DNA of 64,000 nt from Enoplosus armatus. Lineage: Eukaryota > Chordata > Actinopteri > Centrarchiformes > Enoplosidae. Positions 39,103 through 50,000 of this stretch are shown here, piece after piece. The notes below the pieces were generated by a model. The model did no database searches and was not told the origin of the DNA. It worked only from the letters and a program-made list of their open reading frames with translations. Made by a program: the position numbers and the translations under genes. Numbering within the stretch: position 1 is the first letter of the stretch; each line of letters begins with the position of its first letter. Where the stretch lies: contig NC_092198.1 of NCBI RefSeq assembly GCF_043641665.1, positions 4,066,501-4,130,500 of the forward strand, read 5' to 3'.

Positions 39103-40874
39103 GGAGTGTGGGTTCCTGCACCTGGGTTCATCTGCAGCATTCCACTATGTTCTGTCTGTTAACCTCTCTGACCCCATCAAACCCAGAAGGGTTCATTATT
39201 ACAAATGCGCAGTACGTTGTGCACTCAGGCATTGTTCAGAACTTTATTTCAAAATCTACTCAAGTTTGCAAAGTTTCCAAAGATACCAAATAAGTCTACA
39301 ATGACGCATTAAAACAGAGAATGATTCCATTTGAGGGACTGAAGCAGCCAAAAAGCATTTATGATTTAAGGCTTTATTGTCATGTACACAGAGAACAAGC
39401 TGCACTGTATAAAGAGATGGTTTGTTTGTTGTCCTCTCTGATTGCCGCACAGGGAAAACAGTTACTTAAAAGGGTTAACCTCTTCAACCTCACTGACCCA
39501 CCAATGAGTCACTCATGACAAACTCACGCTGCAAAATTTTGTTCAAACGTACAGACCTTTTTTTTATCTTATATTCTTGTGGAGATACACCAGTTTCCAA
39601 AGATACTAATATACAGTATGTCCAGATGAATTCTGGAGAAATAGAATGAGGCAGCCATGAAAACATGGAGCCCTGTGTTTGAATATATGTAAAGTTAGAA
39701 CACGAGGATGGAAGATTTGACAAGCCAAATCAAACAAAGCAATAAAGTCAAATACAATATTGTCATATTGATTTACCTTTTATGTGTGCATTTACTGTGT
39801 CATAATTAAATGAAAGACATGCTAAAAGGGCAATTATTATTTTTGAATTTAACGAAATTGATGGTTACATTAATTTTCCCTGCTACATTAAACTCACATC
39901 ACAACACAGAAAACAAAGTGAAGAGATTGCTTTCACAAAAAAAGAAATGCAATTTGGCCTCAAAATCCCACATTGCATGCAAAACATTTGTATCAAATTC
40001 GATAATACATTATGTTTCAAGTGTATGTTTGTAAATTAGTTTTATTTATTGTTGCATTTTAAAACGAAATGGTCAATAAATCCCGTGAAAACAGAATTAG
40101 CAATTGTTAACAATTTCCTCAAAGATTATACAAAAATCAGCAGGAGAAATTATCAACTTACACAGAATTCAGTATTTGAAATTATGTATTTACTGAATAC
40201 GCTGTATTTCTGCAAATATAGATAATGGAGTCTGGCATTATGTGACTATACTTCACTGAATCAGCTTATTTATTTGTTCTTTATCAACCTCAAAGTGTGT
40301 GCTTTTTTAAAGTATTCAAGACACCAAACATTTGATATTTACAAATTGTACATTCATGGAGTCATCAAATATACGGTTAACCAATACTGACATGTTGGAA
40401 AGCATAAAACAATAAACAACAATTTACACTGACAGGTACCAAACACTCAATGTCAAAGTTAAAACATTCTGACAGGAAACAAAAATAATGTATTGCAGTG
40501 GTGATTATGTTGCTATGATGCAGTGATGTTAAGGTAAAATATGAACAAATGTTTGCAAACACGTGGTGCATTCAAACAACATTTATTTGTTAACTAGATT
40601 CACAGGATTTTAGCTAGTAAATTAGACAAGCATAAAAAGAAAACATATGTCTGAAAAATAAAAAAAGTATCAAAATTAGAAAACAATGTTTTAAAAGGCA
40701 CAATACAAGCATCTTATAATTTCAGACATTTTGGAACAGGGAGATACAAAAATGTGTTAAACACCATGTTTTTCTAACTTTAAAGCTGCTTAAAAGAGAA
40801 TGTGTGTATGAAAATCACAAACCTGAACAACATGCATTTCTGTTTGCATCTTTCATTTGAATATTGAATAAGCA
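38526..40874. other. intergenic, AT-rich to the right
   Basis: Nothing is recognised in 38526-39730 except a (CA)n tract at 39067-39100. From about 39730 to 40870 the DNA is strongly AT-rich. That would suit a 3' UTR of the minus-strand exon candidate at 40875, but it may simply be intergenic. Confidence 0.4.
39067..39100. repeat. (AC)n microsatellite
   Basis: 34 bp of AC. Confidence 0.97.
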
Positions 40875-41211
40875 TCATATACTGTAGGTATTGTAGCTGT
40901 AGTTATGAATGGTGGTTAGATCGGTCCCTGAGGCACCGTCAGGCTTGCAGTAATTGATGTAATCAAAGGCATTTGGCTTTGGGTCACATGCCAGTTTGCT
41001 GGCTGACAACAGTGCTGAATTTCCGTCTTTTTGCCTCTGCCTGGACTTGCTGCTCTCCTTAGCCAGCGAATTCATGGAAGTTTTTTTCGGCTGGCGGTCC
41101 TATCTGGGTGACTGCAAACCCCAGTGAGTCACTTGGAAATGAGTCATCTTCACTCTCAAAGTGATGACTGTTTGACCGACGTGTCTCTTGTTCTGAGCAG
41201 GGCTTTTTTTC
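40875..41211 (-). pseudogene. possible 3'-terminal coding exon or gene remnant, frame-broken
   Basis: The minus strand reads protein-like sequence in two abutting frames. The first (41211 down to about 41088) gives CSEQETRRSNSHHFESEDDS then FPSDSLGFAVTQIGPPAE. The second (41099 down to TGA at 40875-40877) gives MNSLAKESSKSRQRQKDGNS, ALLSASKLACDPKPNAFDYI, NYCKPDGASGTDLTTIHNYS and YNTYSI. The frames change at an A7 run (plus-strand T7, 41081-41087), and another A7 run (41204-41210) marks the left limit. Local GC is well above the AT-rich DNA beyond the stop. I do not recognise the protein. It may be a real last exon with homopolymer errors, a pseudogene or chance. Confidence 0.3.
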
Positions 41212-41619
41212 TCAGGTTTTTGGTTTTGCTTTGAACACTTTTCCTATGAGTCATTGCTTTGAGCAGATGCAGGATTGTGTATGTGTCTGTTTTGCTCACA
41301 GTGCACATTCACTAAACTGCTCTAAACTGTGAACTGAGTTGTATAAACCTACATTGTCATACATTGTAGTTCCACAATATGTTGCGAGTGGCTCTCATGG
41401 GCACTTTGATAATGAAACTTTCTCTGCAAACACAGGCTGAGGAAGCTGGATAAACTACAGCTGCAGTTTAAGAGTGTGTTGGTGTGCTAAGGAATACAAA
41501 ATCTGATTCAATCTGTTTCATCTAGTCCTGCCTAAAGTTTGTGTTTACTAATCTGAATCCACATTATCTAGTCGTCTGCTTTCAGTTCTAACAGTCTTAT
41601 CTTGTTAAAACAAGTCAAA

Positions 41620-41850
41620 ACGTAGCTGCAAGCGGCAATGATCAGGGTCCAAGCAAATTGCAAACATTTGGATGTTTGTTTTCATGTGCTTCTTGTCAAT
41701 TGTCAAATTGACAAAAGACACAAACAACATGCACATGCATGAATTGCCACGTTGTTGACAAGTAGGATGCTTACAACAGTCAAAATGTTGGTGATAAAAT
41801 ATGAAACAAATTACACATCATTCATCTGTATTGTCAAATACATGAAAAAT
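41620..41850. repeat. possible dispersed repeat fragment
   Basis: GTAGCTGCAAGCGGCAATGA followed by TCAGGGTCCAAGCAAATTG resembles a recurring fish repeat phrase. Boundaries and class are unknown. A small hairpin TTGTCAATT / AAATTGACAA lies within it at about 41695. Confidence 0.3.
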
Positions 41851-42586
41851 AGAAAATGTTGTGCATACAGTACTTATTACTGTGCAGACAGGTGCGTTTA
41901 TCTTAAAATATGGCTGATGTTACAGTGAAGAAATATGGAGTAGAATTACTATAACACTGTGTGAACTGTACTAAAGGGTTCATTACACGGTAGGAGATGT
42001 GATAAAAGCAGCAGATTGAATTTGTAACTTCATAATTAAGCCATTAGAAAAGGAATATTTTGAGACCAACTGCCTCAGTCTGTCTTGTGTCACATACAGA
42101 CATTAACCATGCTGTACCTCACACGTGTGAGCTGAATGGACATGCTACATGTATCGGTTGCTTCTCAGTACTGCATGCATGACAACTTCTGACAACTATC
42201 AGCCCAACAATAACATTCCACAGGTGTTGCACAATCACCAGCGCTGCCTTGTCTTTAAGCTGAGAGTGTCAGAGTTTCCACATAGACTGGGCCTCCCTCT
42301 GCATGGAGCTTCCTCTTTCTGTCATGGAGGAATGGCAGACATTTCACATGCTGTTTTTATTAAGTTTAATTGGACTTCCTGACATAAGAGCACAGTGTTT
42401 GTCCACAGTGTGGGCGTTGGGCGGGAAGGCTAGGCCAATGACATCGCTCTGTAGACTCTTTCACCCCCCCCCCCCCCACCACCACCCCATTCATCCCCCT
42501 TTTCCACCACCCAACTTCAGTCAGCTGCCTTTCTTGAAAAGATGACCTCGAGGTCATCGAGTGCAGGAATGCCACTGCTCACTGTT
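41851..42586. other. intergenic, nothing recognised
   Basis: Contains C13 at 42465-42477 followed by an A/C-rich stretch. No exon supported. Confidence 0.4.
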
Positions 42587-43102
42587 AAGCCCCTTTCACA
42601 CATGCAGTCTATCAGCAACATTTCCTGCATGGGGTCGTGTGTGAATGGGAGCAGGGATCGATATTCAGGGAGATCTGTTCCCACCTCGAGACAAGATAAC
42701 ATTTCAGGGACAAGCGCGTGGAGCGAGCGAACCAATCACAAGACTCCTCTGATGACGCATTTGAATCTATGACTGGTTTACTGTTGCTTTAATACATTAC
42801 AAGAACAGCGGCACTGGACAAAAACAGCTCCTCGCCCACCATCTTCTGCCGTGTACACGTACATCTGGCCATGTCCCGTCTTCTTCTTCTTCTTCTCTTG
42901 AGTTTTCCATAAGTGTCGCGTTGCCGTCATTTTTCTGAACCATCCCTTGCACCATATATTCTGGTATTGACACGGCATGTGTGAAAAGGCGCAAGATTGA
43001 AATGTTCCTGAATGTAGCTGCATGTGTGAAAAGTGAAAATCACTAGCGGTGCCTGAAAGGTTATCCCAGTAATTTACTGGGAACTAAGTGTGAAAGAGGC
43101 TT
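42587..43102. mobile_element. AAGCCCCTTTCACAC element, long copy
   Basis: 516 bp between AAGCCCCTTTCACAC and GTGTGAAAGAGGCTT, the same termini as the intron 11 copy. The interior contains GGGGTCGTGTGTGAATGGGA and a CTT-rich run, with no transposase ORF. TTA next to the left end is compatible with a PIF/Harbinger-type target site, which is a weak inference. Confidence 0.75.
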
Positions 43103-46100
43103 AGTCTATGCATGTGTGTGTGTGTGCAGGGAGTCTATACTCTGTGATTATATTCTTCTCATGCATTTAGTGCATTGGGAGCATGAGTGAGATGTTGACT
43201 GTGAATGCACTACGCTGAGACAAAGGGGTTGAGGCTCGTCTCTCAGCCCCTTTAGACACGGGGCCGCTCTTGCCTGCCGAAGGCCCCCCGGCCCAGCTTT
43301 GGAGCTCTTTAGGTGTCAGAATTAAAAACCCTCAGATGTCCCGAAGGTTTCTGTGTGGATGAATATGAATATGAATACCTTCACTAATCTGGGGGATTAG
43401 CTCCTGGATTGTCAAACTGTGTGTCTGGACCCCAAAAATCACCCTCTGACAGATTGCAAGTCTCCTTTAGTGCTGTACTTTTTATTTGGCATTTAGCTCC
43501 TTATTTCAGGGTACCTTCTGAGTTTCCTCTGTCACATTTGACTTTTAAATTACGAGTAATGCATATTAATCACAGTAACAGTATGTGCAGGCTGCAATGA
43601 AATCTGTGCCTGTCATCGGAGGTTTTAGAAGTAAGCTGACTTTACACATAAAAAAGTACCATTTGGATTAAGAAAATGGCTCCACTGTCTGTTTAAAAAG
43701 ATGTTTACAGAGCCTGTCGAGAAGCAGCATGTTTAAAGTCCAGCTGAACTGGGATTTCTCCTCACTTTTTGTGTAAGGAAATATAAACTAAAAAGATAGT
43801 ACATCTATTTTGCAGATTTTTTGATTCTTCAAAAGAGCATTAAAACAAAACAGTGTTACATGTAAGGAGGTAACTCCAGGCTGACAGGGACTGAGAGCCG
43901 TTTCAGTGTTAAAAAGCTACTGAAAAGATGCCCAGAACATTACTGTGTTAATGCCACTTTAATGCCAGTAAATGTACGCAAAACTGGAGACCAAGTGTTT
44001 TTTTGTAGTCACAATTCAACAACATTCAGTGCACTGGATGACACACTGTGCTGCTTTTGTATTCCAAGTGGAAGTTAGCCTAGTCTGCTGGTCTGAATCA
44101 AACAACCAATCTGGATAGTCAGGGGTTCTGTGTCTTGATTCGTTCTGATTCACACTCCAAACCAGAAGGTAGAAGCCCCTGTTTGTGCAGAGTTGATGTG
44201 ATTGGCCAGTTACATGCTAGCTAACCCTAATTGGTTGTCTGATGCAGACCTGGTCCAGTTTTTTAAAAGACTAAATACAAAGGGGCGGGTGCTCACAGAC
44301 AGACATTTTTTTAAAGGAGCCATTAAATTAGATATTGTTGGTGGCATGCAATGGTCAAAATTCGTTGTTTCAACGAAAATTATAATTCAATAATATTGCC
44401 TACTGTAGCTTTAATTGTATGTTTATAGAAGAATGATTTGTAGTCATTGGTCAGACTTATTTTTCATGTATTTCAAGCTGCCCTGCTCGCCATCATACAA
44501 TGGCCTCATCACCTCTCCCTTGCATACAGTATGCACAACTCTCTAAATTCCCTGAATCTCACTCACTTTGATGCCTTCTCCATGCCAATAACAAACGCCT
44601 GTTGGTGGTGTTGTTTTGATGTCAGCAGCAGCACCATCTCAAATCGCTGGTTTAATGCACGCAGCAGCAGAGGGAGCTGCTCATTGAACGCCACTCATGG
44701 AATATCCAGTGAGAAGTGACGGCTGCTATGAAGAAGGGGCTGTCTGCCGCACAGTGATAATTCATAATTACATGCAAACTCCCCAGGGGGAAGTTTTTAC
44801 ATTAGGAATTAAAACATCTCCAGTGAGTGTTTGCATGTCCAAATAGGATGTGAACTCCTTTCTAGAACAAAAACCCTGCCTCCCTCACATGGCTGATGTT
44901 TAAGCCGTACAGCGTTCTCCAGCTTACCTCCCTCCCACCGCCTCGCTCCGCTCATTTAGCATCATGCATTTGCATTTCTGTTTGTTTGCTTTGGTCTGTT
45001 TTCACTCCTGAAAACTTAGAAATCTGCCCCCACATAACTGGTTTTCTCGTCAAGTAGTCCATCCATCTTACAATATTATTTATAATATTACATAATGTAT
45101 ATAATCTTATAACATTATAGCAATATGATATTTCTGTAGAACCCTATATTGTATATGTGAGACTTAATACTTACTTTATAGTGACTTTAGCATTCATTTT
45201 ACCATAAGTACCCCAAACACAGAGAATTTGTTTTTGCTCAATGGCCTTGCAAAATGTATTGTGCCATACAATTCAATTGTTTTGAGGGTTACAAGCGTGA
45301 ATGATTGTTTTCTTTTTTATTATTTCTGGAGGGTAGCTTAAATTGAATCGAAGAATGTAAGTTAGGCCGATATGAGCGTCTTGCATACGTAGACTGCTCA
45401 TTTTGTTTATACTTACTGTAGTATGAGTGATGACTGAATAAAATATTATTACCACTACAATCATCACACTGACGTGGACCAATCACAGCAGCACTGAATA
45501 GCACTGATATGACAAGATGTCCCTCTGTGAAAATAGAAAAGAAACACAAAAAAAGAGGAAAGAGTTAGAAAGAGGAAACAATAGTCATAGAAACGGCTAC
45601 ATACAGATTACAGAATACAGACTGAAGATAATAACGATGATATAGTTAGTGGACCAGAAAAAGACTTCTGTTCTCTGTTTTGGATAAAAAATGCTCCGTC
45701 TTGAAAGGATTAACGGTTCTGTTTGACAGGTTAGTTTTGAGTGTAAATGTCCAAATCAAGATTTGGGGAAATGTTGATTTACCAGAAGATAAAAGAAGTG
45801 TGTCAGTTATATATGATTTAACACAGTGTTCTTCAAGGTGACATTTGATGTTACTGCATCATGCAGTCTGGCCCATATATTATAGACTTGACTTTAGTAT
45901 TCCCTCTCATTATCCAATTTAATCTGTAGGCCAACAGATATATTTTCAGCTGGTTTTATTCTAGCATATATGCAATATTATATATGTGTACAAACTGGAA
46001 ATGTATGTCGTATATAATGAAATGCATACAAAAATACATTTGAAGTAGGATATTACCAAGATATGCGTAAAAATATAAATGTATCCAAGACACATGCCAT

Positions 46101-46326
46101 GATCACGTCATGTTACTGCTACTGGCACCTTTTTGGTCCAATGCAGGCACTGCACAAAACTATGCATTTAAAACGTGAATAGAAAACAAACGTTTTACGT
46201 CTTAAAGTACGTTTTTTTTGTCTTAAAATAGGTGACAAACGTTTGAGCCACAATTGATCCCAAATCAATTCAATTCATCAATTCAAGTTTCAGGCATTTT
46301 CTCTTTGAGTTGGGACTATATTTTGA
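43103..46326. other. intergenic, nothing firmly recognised
   Basis: No exon supported. 44760-45000 contains CATGCAAA and ATTTGCAT octamer-like motifs in otherwise unremarkable DNA. 45061-45180 and 45940-46080 are AT-rich. Confidence 0.4.
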
Positions 46327-46351
46327 TGCTCTCTCTCTCTCTCTCTCTCTC
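46327..46351. repeat. (CT)n microsatellite
   Basis: Pure CT run of about 24 bp, immediately left of the CpG-rich block. Confidence 0.95.
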
Positions 46352-46494
46352 AAACTTATGTAGACGGAAATAAGTGTAAAGTTGGTTTGACTCCATATAA
46401 CGAAGTAAACACTGAACTGAAGTGTGTTCACGTTTTCGTCTGCAGCTTGTGAAAAATGCCTTGTGTCATCTTTCACCCTCATATTCCCGCTGTG

Positions 46495-46900
46495 TGCACC
46501 GCGAGGAGGAGGAGGAGGAGGAGGAGGAGGATAGGGGGGCCAGGCGGCCGAACCAGCTAGCAGGAGGGGAGGGATCTGAGCTAGCAGCCAGTAGTGCGAT
46601 TCTCCAAGCTCCGCTGCGCACCTTCGAGGGAGCACACGCGCGCTTCCCGCCGGCATCAACGCAAAAAGCCGCGCCGCGCTGACGATGTTGTGAATGAGGG
46701 GATAGAGTGACGTCAGCGGCCGAATGTCAACAATGTAGCGACTGAGAGGAGGCGTTCCAGTCGAGTGTAACAAACAGCGGAGACGGAGCGGCACGCCGCG
46801 CGGGATCACCACGCACACAGAGACACGCGCGCGCGCAGTCGTACACGCACGCACACACACAGCGGAAACAACAGACCGTAGAAGCACGTACGTTGTTTTT
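46495..46900 (+). promoter_or_regulatory. CpG island promoter, probably of bach2
   Basis: By far the most CpG-dense stretch in the window: CGCGCG runs, GCGGCCG, GCCGCGCCGCGC, plus a (GGA)n tract at about 46505-46531. It contains a perfect CRE, TGACGTCA, at 46708-46715. There is no TATA box in a clear position. A good splice donor follows at 47062 on the + strand. Human BACH2 lies next downstream of MAP3K7 in the same orientation, which is the sole basis for the gene name. Confidence 0.6.
46708..46715. promoter_or_regulatory. perfect CRE (TGACGTCA)
   Basis: Full palindromic CREB/ATF site inside the CpG-rich block, in the context AGTGACGTCAGCGG. Confidence 0.6.
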
Positions 46901-47061
46901 TTTTTTTTTTTCTAAGTGAGAAATAAGCGAGTTTCAGCGACGGGAGAAGAAGTCACCTCTCCGGAGGCTTTGAGGAAACGACAAAGCGAGTCATCATGTG
47001 AAAGAACTTATGTGGGAAACGGACAAAAGGGCTGGAATACGAGCAGAATAGAAAGTAAAAG
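46740..47061 (+). other. candidate first non-coding exon of bach2
   Basis: The 3' edge is set by AAAAG/GTGAGC at 47061/47062, a strong GT donor, and the 5' edge is a guess within the CpG island. It has no long open frame on the + strand, so it would be 5' UTR. It contains a T16 run at about 46895-46911. The bach2 assignment rests on synteny remembered from human 6q15; no BTB or bZIP coding sequence is visible in the window. Confidence 0.35.
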
Positions 47062-50000
47062 GTGAGCTGGCATGTGCACGTTTCTTGGTTGGTCTTCTCT
47101 GAACATCTCGCTGTGTTATTTCTGTGAATCCCCCCCCCCCCCCACACACACACACACACACCGTTTGTCAAATCTCAGTCTATTGTTGATGCTCTCATAA
47201 TCGAGTTGCAAACTTGCATAAGTGGCGTAGCGGCGGGCTCGCAGCCGGGAGAGTCCTCAGAGTGATATAAGGGAAAAAAGTCACTTATAGAGAAAAAAAA
47301 CAGCAACTGAAAAACCGCATGCACGAATCCTGAAAGCTTGGCGGTGGTGCGAATATTGACGAGTGTAAAATGTTGGGGGTGTGAACGCAGGTTCAGGAGT
47401 GAAACTCAACTCTGTACCACATCCTGTTATGCTTTGAGTCAATACGCCGTGTGCGCTCCCTTTTCTCTGTTTTTGCAAAGTAGATGTGTTGGTGATCCCA
47501 GAGGAGGGTCAGGCGTGCTGCTGCTTTCATGAGGGAAAAAAGCTCCATAAAAAAGATGTCACTTCCAGCGTCATTAAACACCTCCCTCATTCACTACATG
47601 CATCACTCATTCATCAAATTAATTTGGAGCTGAATAGAGTTATTATTGTTGTTGTTGTTGTTGTTGTTGATGTTATGCAGTGCACTACAGCATTTCTTCT
47701 GCTCGTTCCCAATCTGAAACCGTCGCTTGTTACACCTCCTCACTGATCCACGTTTCAAAAGCCATACAAATATTTGCTGTGTAAGGACCAGCGTTGTTTG
47801 CTCCGACAGCTCAAGAACCCATGTTGTCATTATCATTAACCCCTTCTGTTAAAAACTGATCGGGAGCAAGCCCGACTCCCAACACCTTGCCGAAAATAAA
47901 AGAAGCACATTTTTAAATCAAGTGGTGACTGTTTAAAAAAAAACAGCTGCGCCTTTACGCGCGGTCATGTGAATGGGTGCTACAGTAGTGGCTGAGCTAG
48001 TCCCTGTCAGTCCTATTATGTCGGAGTCAGTGGTGTTGGGTGAATTATGCTGAGGTACAGGTCGGTGATAAGGCCTCATCGATATAGAAAATAAAAGAGG
48101 ATGTTTTGTGGAATAACTCATTTTATAATTACTTTATTTCTTCATCATTTAACAAACCAGTTTGGTGGCTGTTATGCAAACAAGCCATTAACGGCTTAAA
48201 GATACCTATTAGATATTAAATGTGGCTCTATTTGTGTGTTTTGTTTTTGTTTTTTTAATACAAAGTTTACAATGAGGAAGAAATCGGTTGACAAGCTGAA
48301 TCTGTCCACATTTGCTTTGCTGAGTCTCTCGTGGAATAAAAGAGAAGCACACGAAACACAAGACAAGGTGTCCAGGCAGGTGCTGCCGCGTCTTGTCAGA
48401 ATAAGAAGATGAAAAATAAATGTGATACTATTGTTTGGTCGCCACGTGTTTGACTCGGCGATGGAGGTGCCTGGAATCATAAGGGAGCGCAGTGATGCTG
48501 CCATTAATGCGGTGATACAGCATTTTGAGCAGCAGTGACATCCACGGCATCACAGCCTCTTTGTCTGTTTGTGCTGATGCAACGCGATGATGGCACTGAG
48601 GGGGATCGCAGCATCACCCTCCATCCTCAACCATCCCTCACATGATGTGTCGCATTTTGCTCGTGGGCTATTTCTTAGAATGTATAACATTGCGATACTC
48701 GGATTTCGTGAATCCGCGCAGCAGATGCTTTTTTTTCTGTGCTGGATAAGAAGAGTCGTGGTGATAAATAATCATTGTCATTTTTAAAGGCGCTGAAATG
48801 AAAACACGTCGTCGTTCACTGGCAACGCTCTGCTTTCACAACACGTGCATGGCGGTATAGCACTCATGCGCAGTTTTACGCGCAGAGCCTTTTGTTCTGT
48901 ACAGTAGCCCCCGCTGCCTTTCTTTTCCATGCATGGCAATTCCCTGCTTACTGTGAGGGGGAGGAGGGGTGTCCAAAACTGTAAACCCCACAGTGACTCA
49001 GTCAGCCTTAACTGCCTCTTCATCCGAAGTTATCCCTCCTCCTTATTTACATCCACATTGTCATCTGAAATATCCAATTATAATTTTCTCTGCGTCAGGA
49101 TTCATTGTGATCTTTGTCCATCAGTATAAAGAGAGGCATTAACCTTGATAGGGCAACATACTAATGCATCGTTTCACATATCAAAATAAAGTCAGTTTGG
49201 ACAGATTGAGACATTTATCAACAAACATTAATATCAGTCAAAAGTTGAAGTTTCCAGTTTAGATCAAATAGAATCAATTGCACGAGCAATGGACTGCTTT
49301 TACTATGTGGAAGAAGAATTTACAATTTAGTGTTTTTTGTCTCTGAATCTTTAAAGATTCCTCAGCTGAAACCCGCATCCAGAGAATACCTGTCTATTAT
49401 TGTCCTTTTTTAATCTCCCATATATTTTACTTTTGTAAATATGCCTTTTTATGGTATAATAATGTCATTTCTTATAAATAGATGTTCGCCAGAAGAAAAT
49501 CCAGCCAATATTATCATCACACTAGGGCAAGGCAATTATTGAAATCAATATCAAAATGTGAATAAGAATATTTTTAGTATAGTATATCATGTTACATGTC
49601 TGCAAAATGAAGTGATGTTCAGTGCGGTGAAGTGTGTTCCACTGTTACGCATTACAGGCAAAACTGCAATAACTTTTATGCATTTCTGCTTTTCTTCATT
49701 CTGTCTGAATGATTCATTTGGGCAACAGCATTCTCTAAAATGATAGCATGATATAATTATATTATCACAGTGTGATACCACTGAGTGTCAGTAAACAATG
49801 GTATTGAATGATTGAATTCCCTCTCTCCTCTGCCCCTCCCGTTATTGTAAAAGCTGCAACTTGAAAGTCGCATTAGTCACGTCTATTTTGTCCGGCCTCA
49901 ACGTTCTGTCACAACTGCATCAGCTGCATCTAAATGAATGCAGCAGGACTGAATTAAACCAGTGAAGGTATGTCATGATGATGCACAAAATGACTGTTAT

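Noticed and set aside
42541..42562. GATGACCTCGAGGTCATC palindrome as a nuclear-receptor site
   Set aside because: The inverted AGGTCA-like halves are present, but a single site in repeat-rich DNA without context is not enough to call.
46270..46887. 205-codon minus-strand open frame
   Set aside because: It runs antisense through the CpG island, the (GGA)n tract and the (CT)n tract. The low-complexity Pro and Arg-Glu runs come from those repeats.
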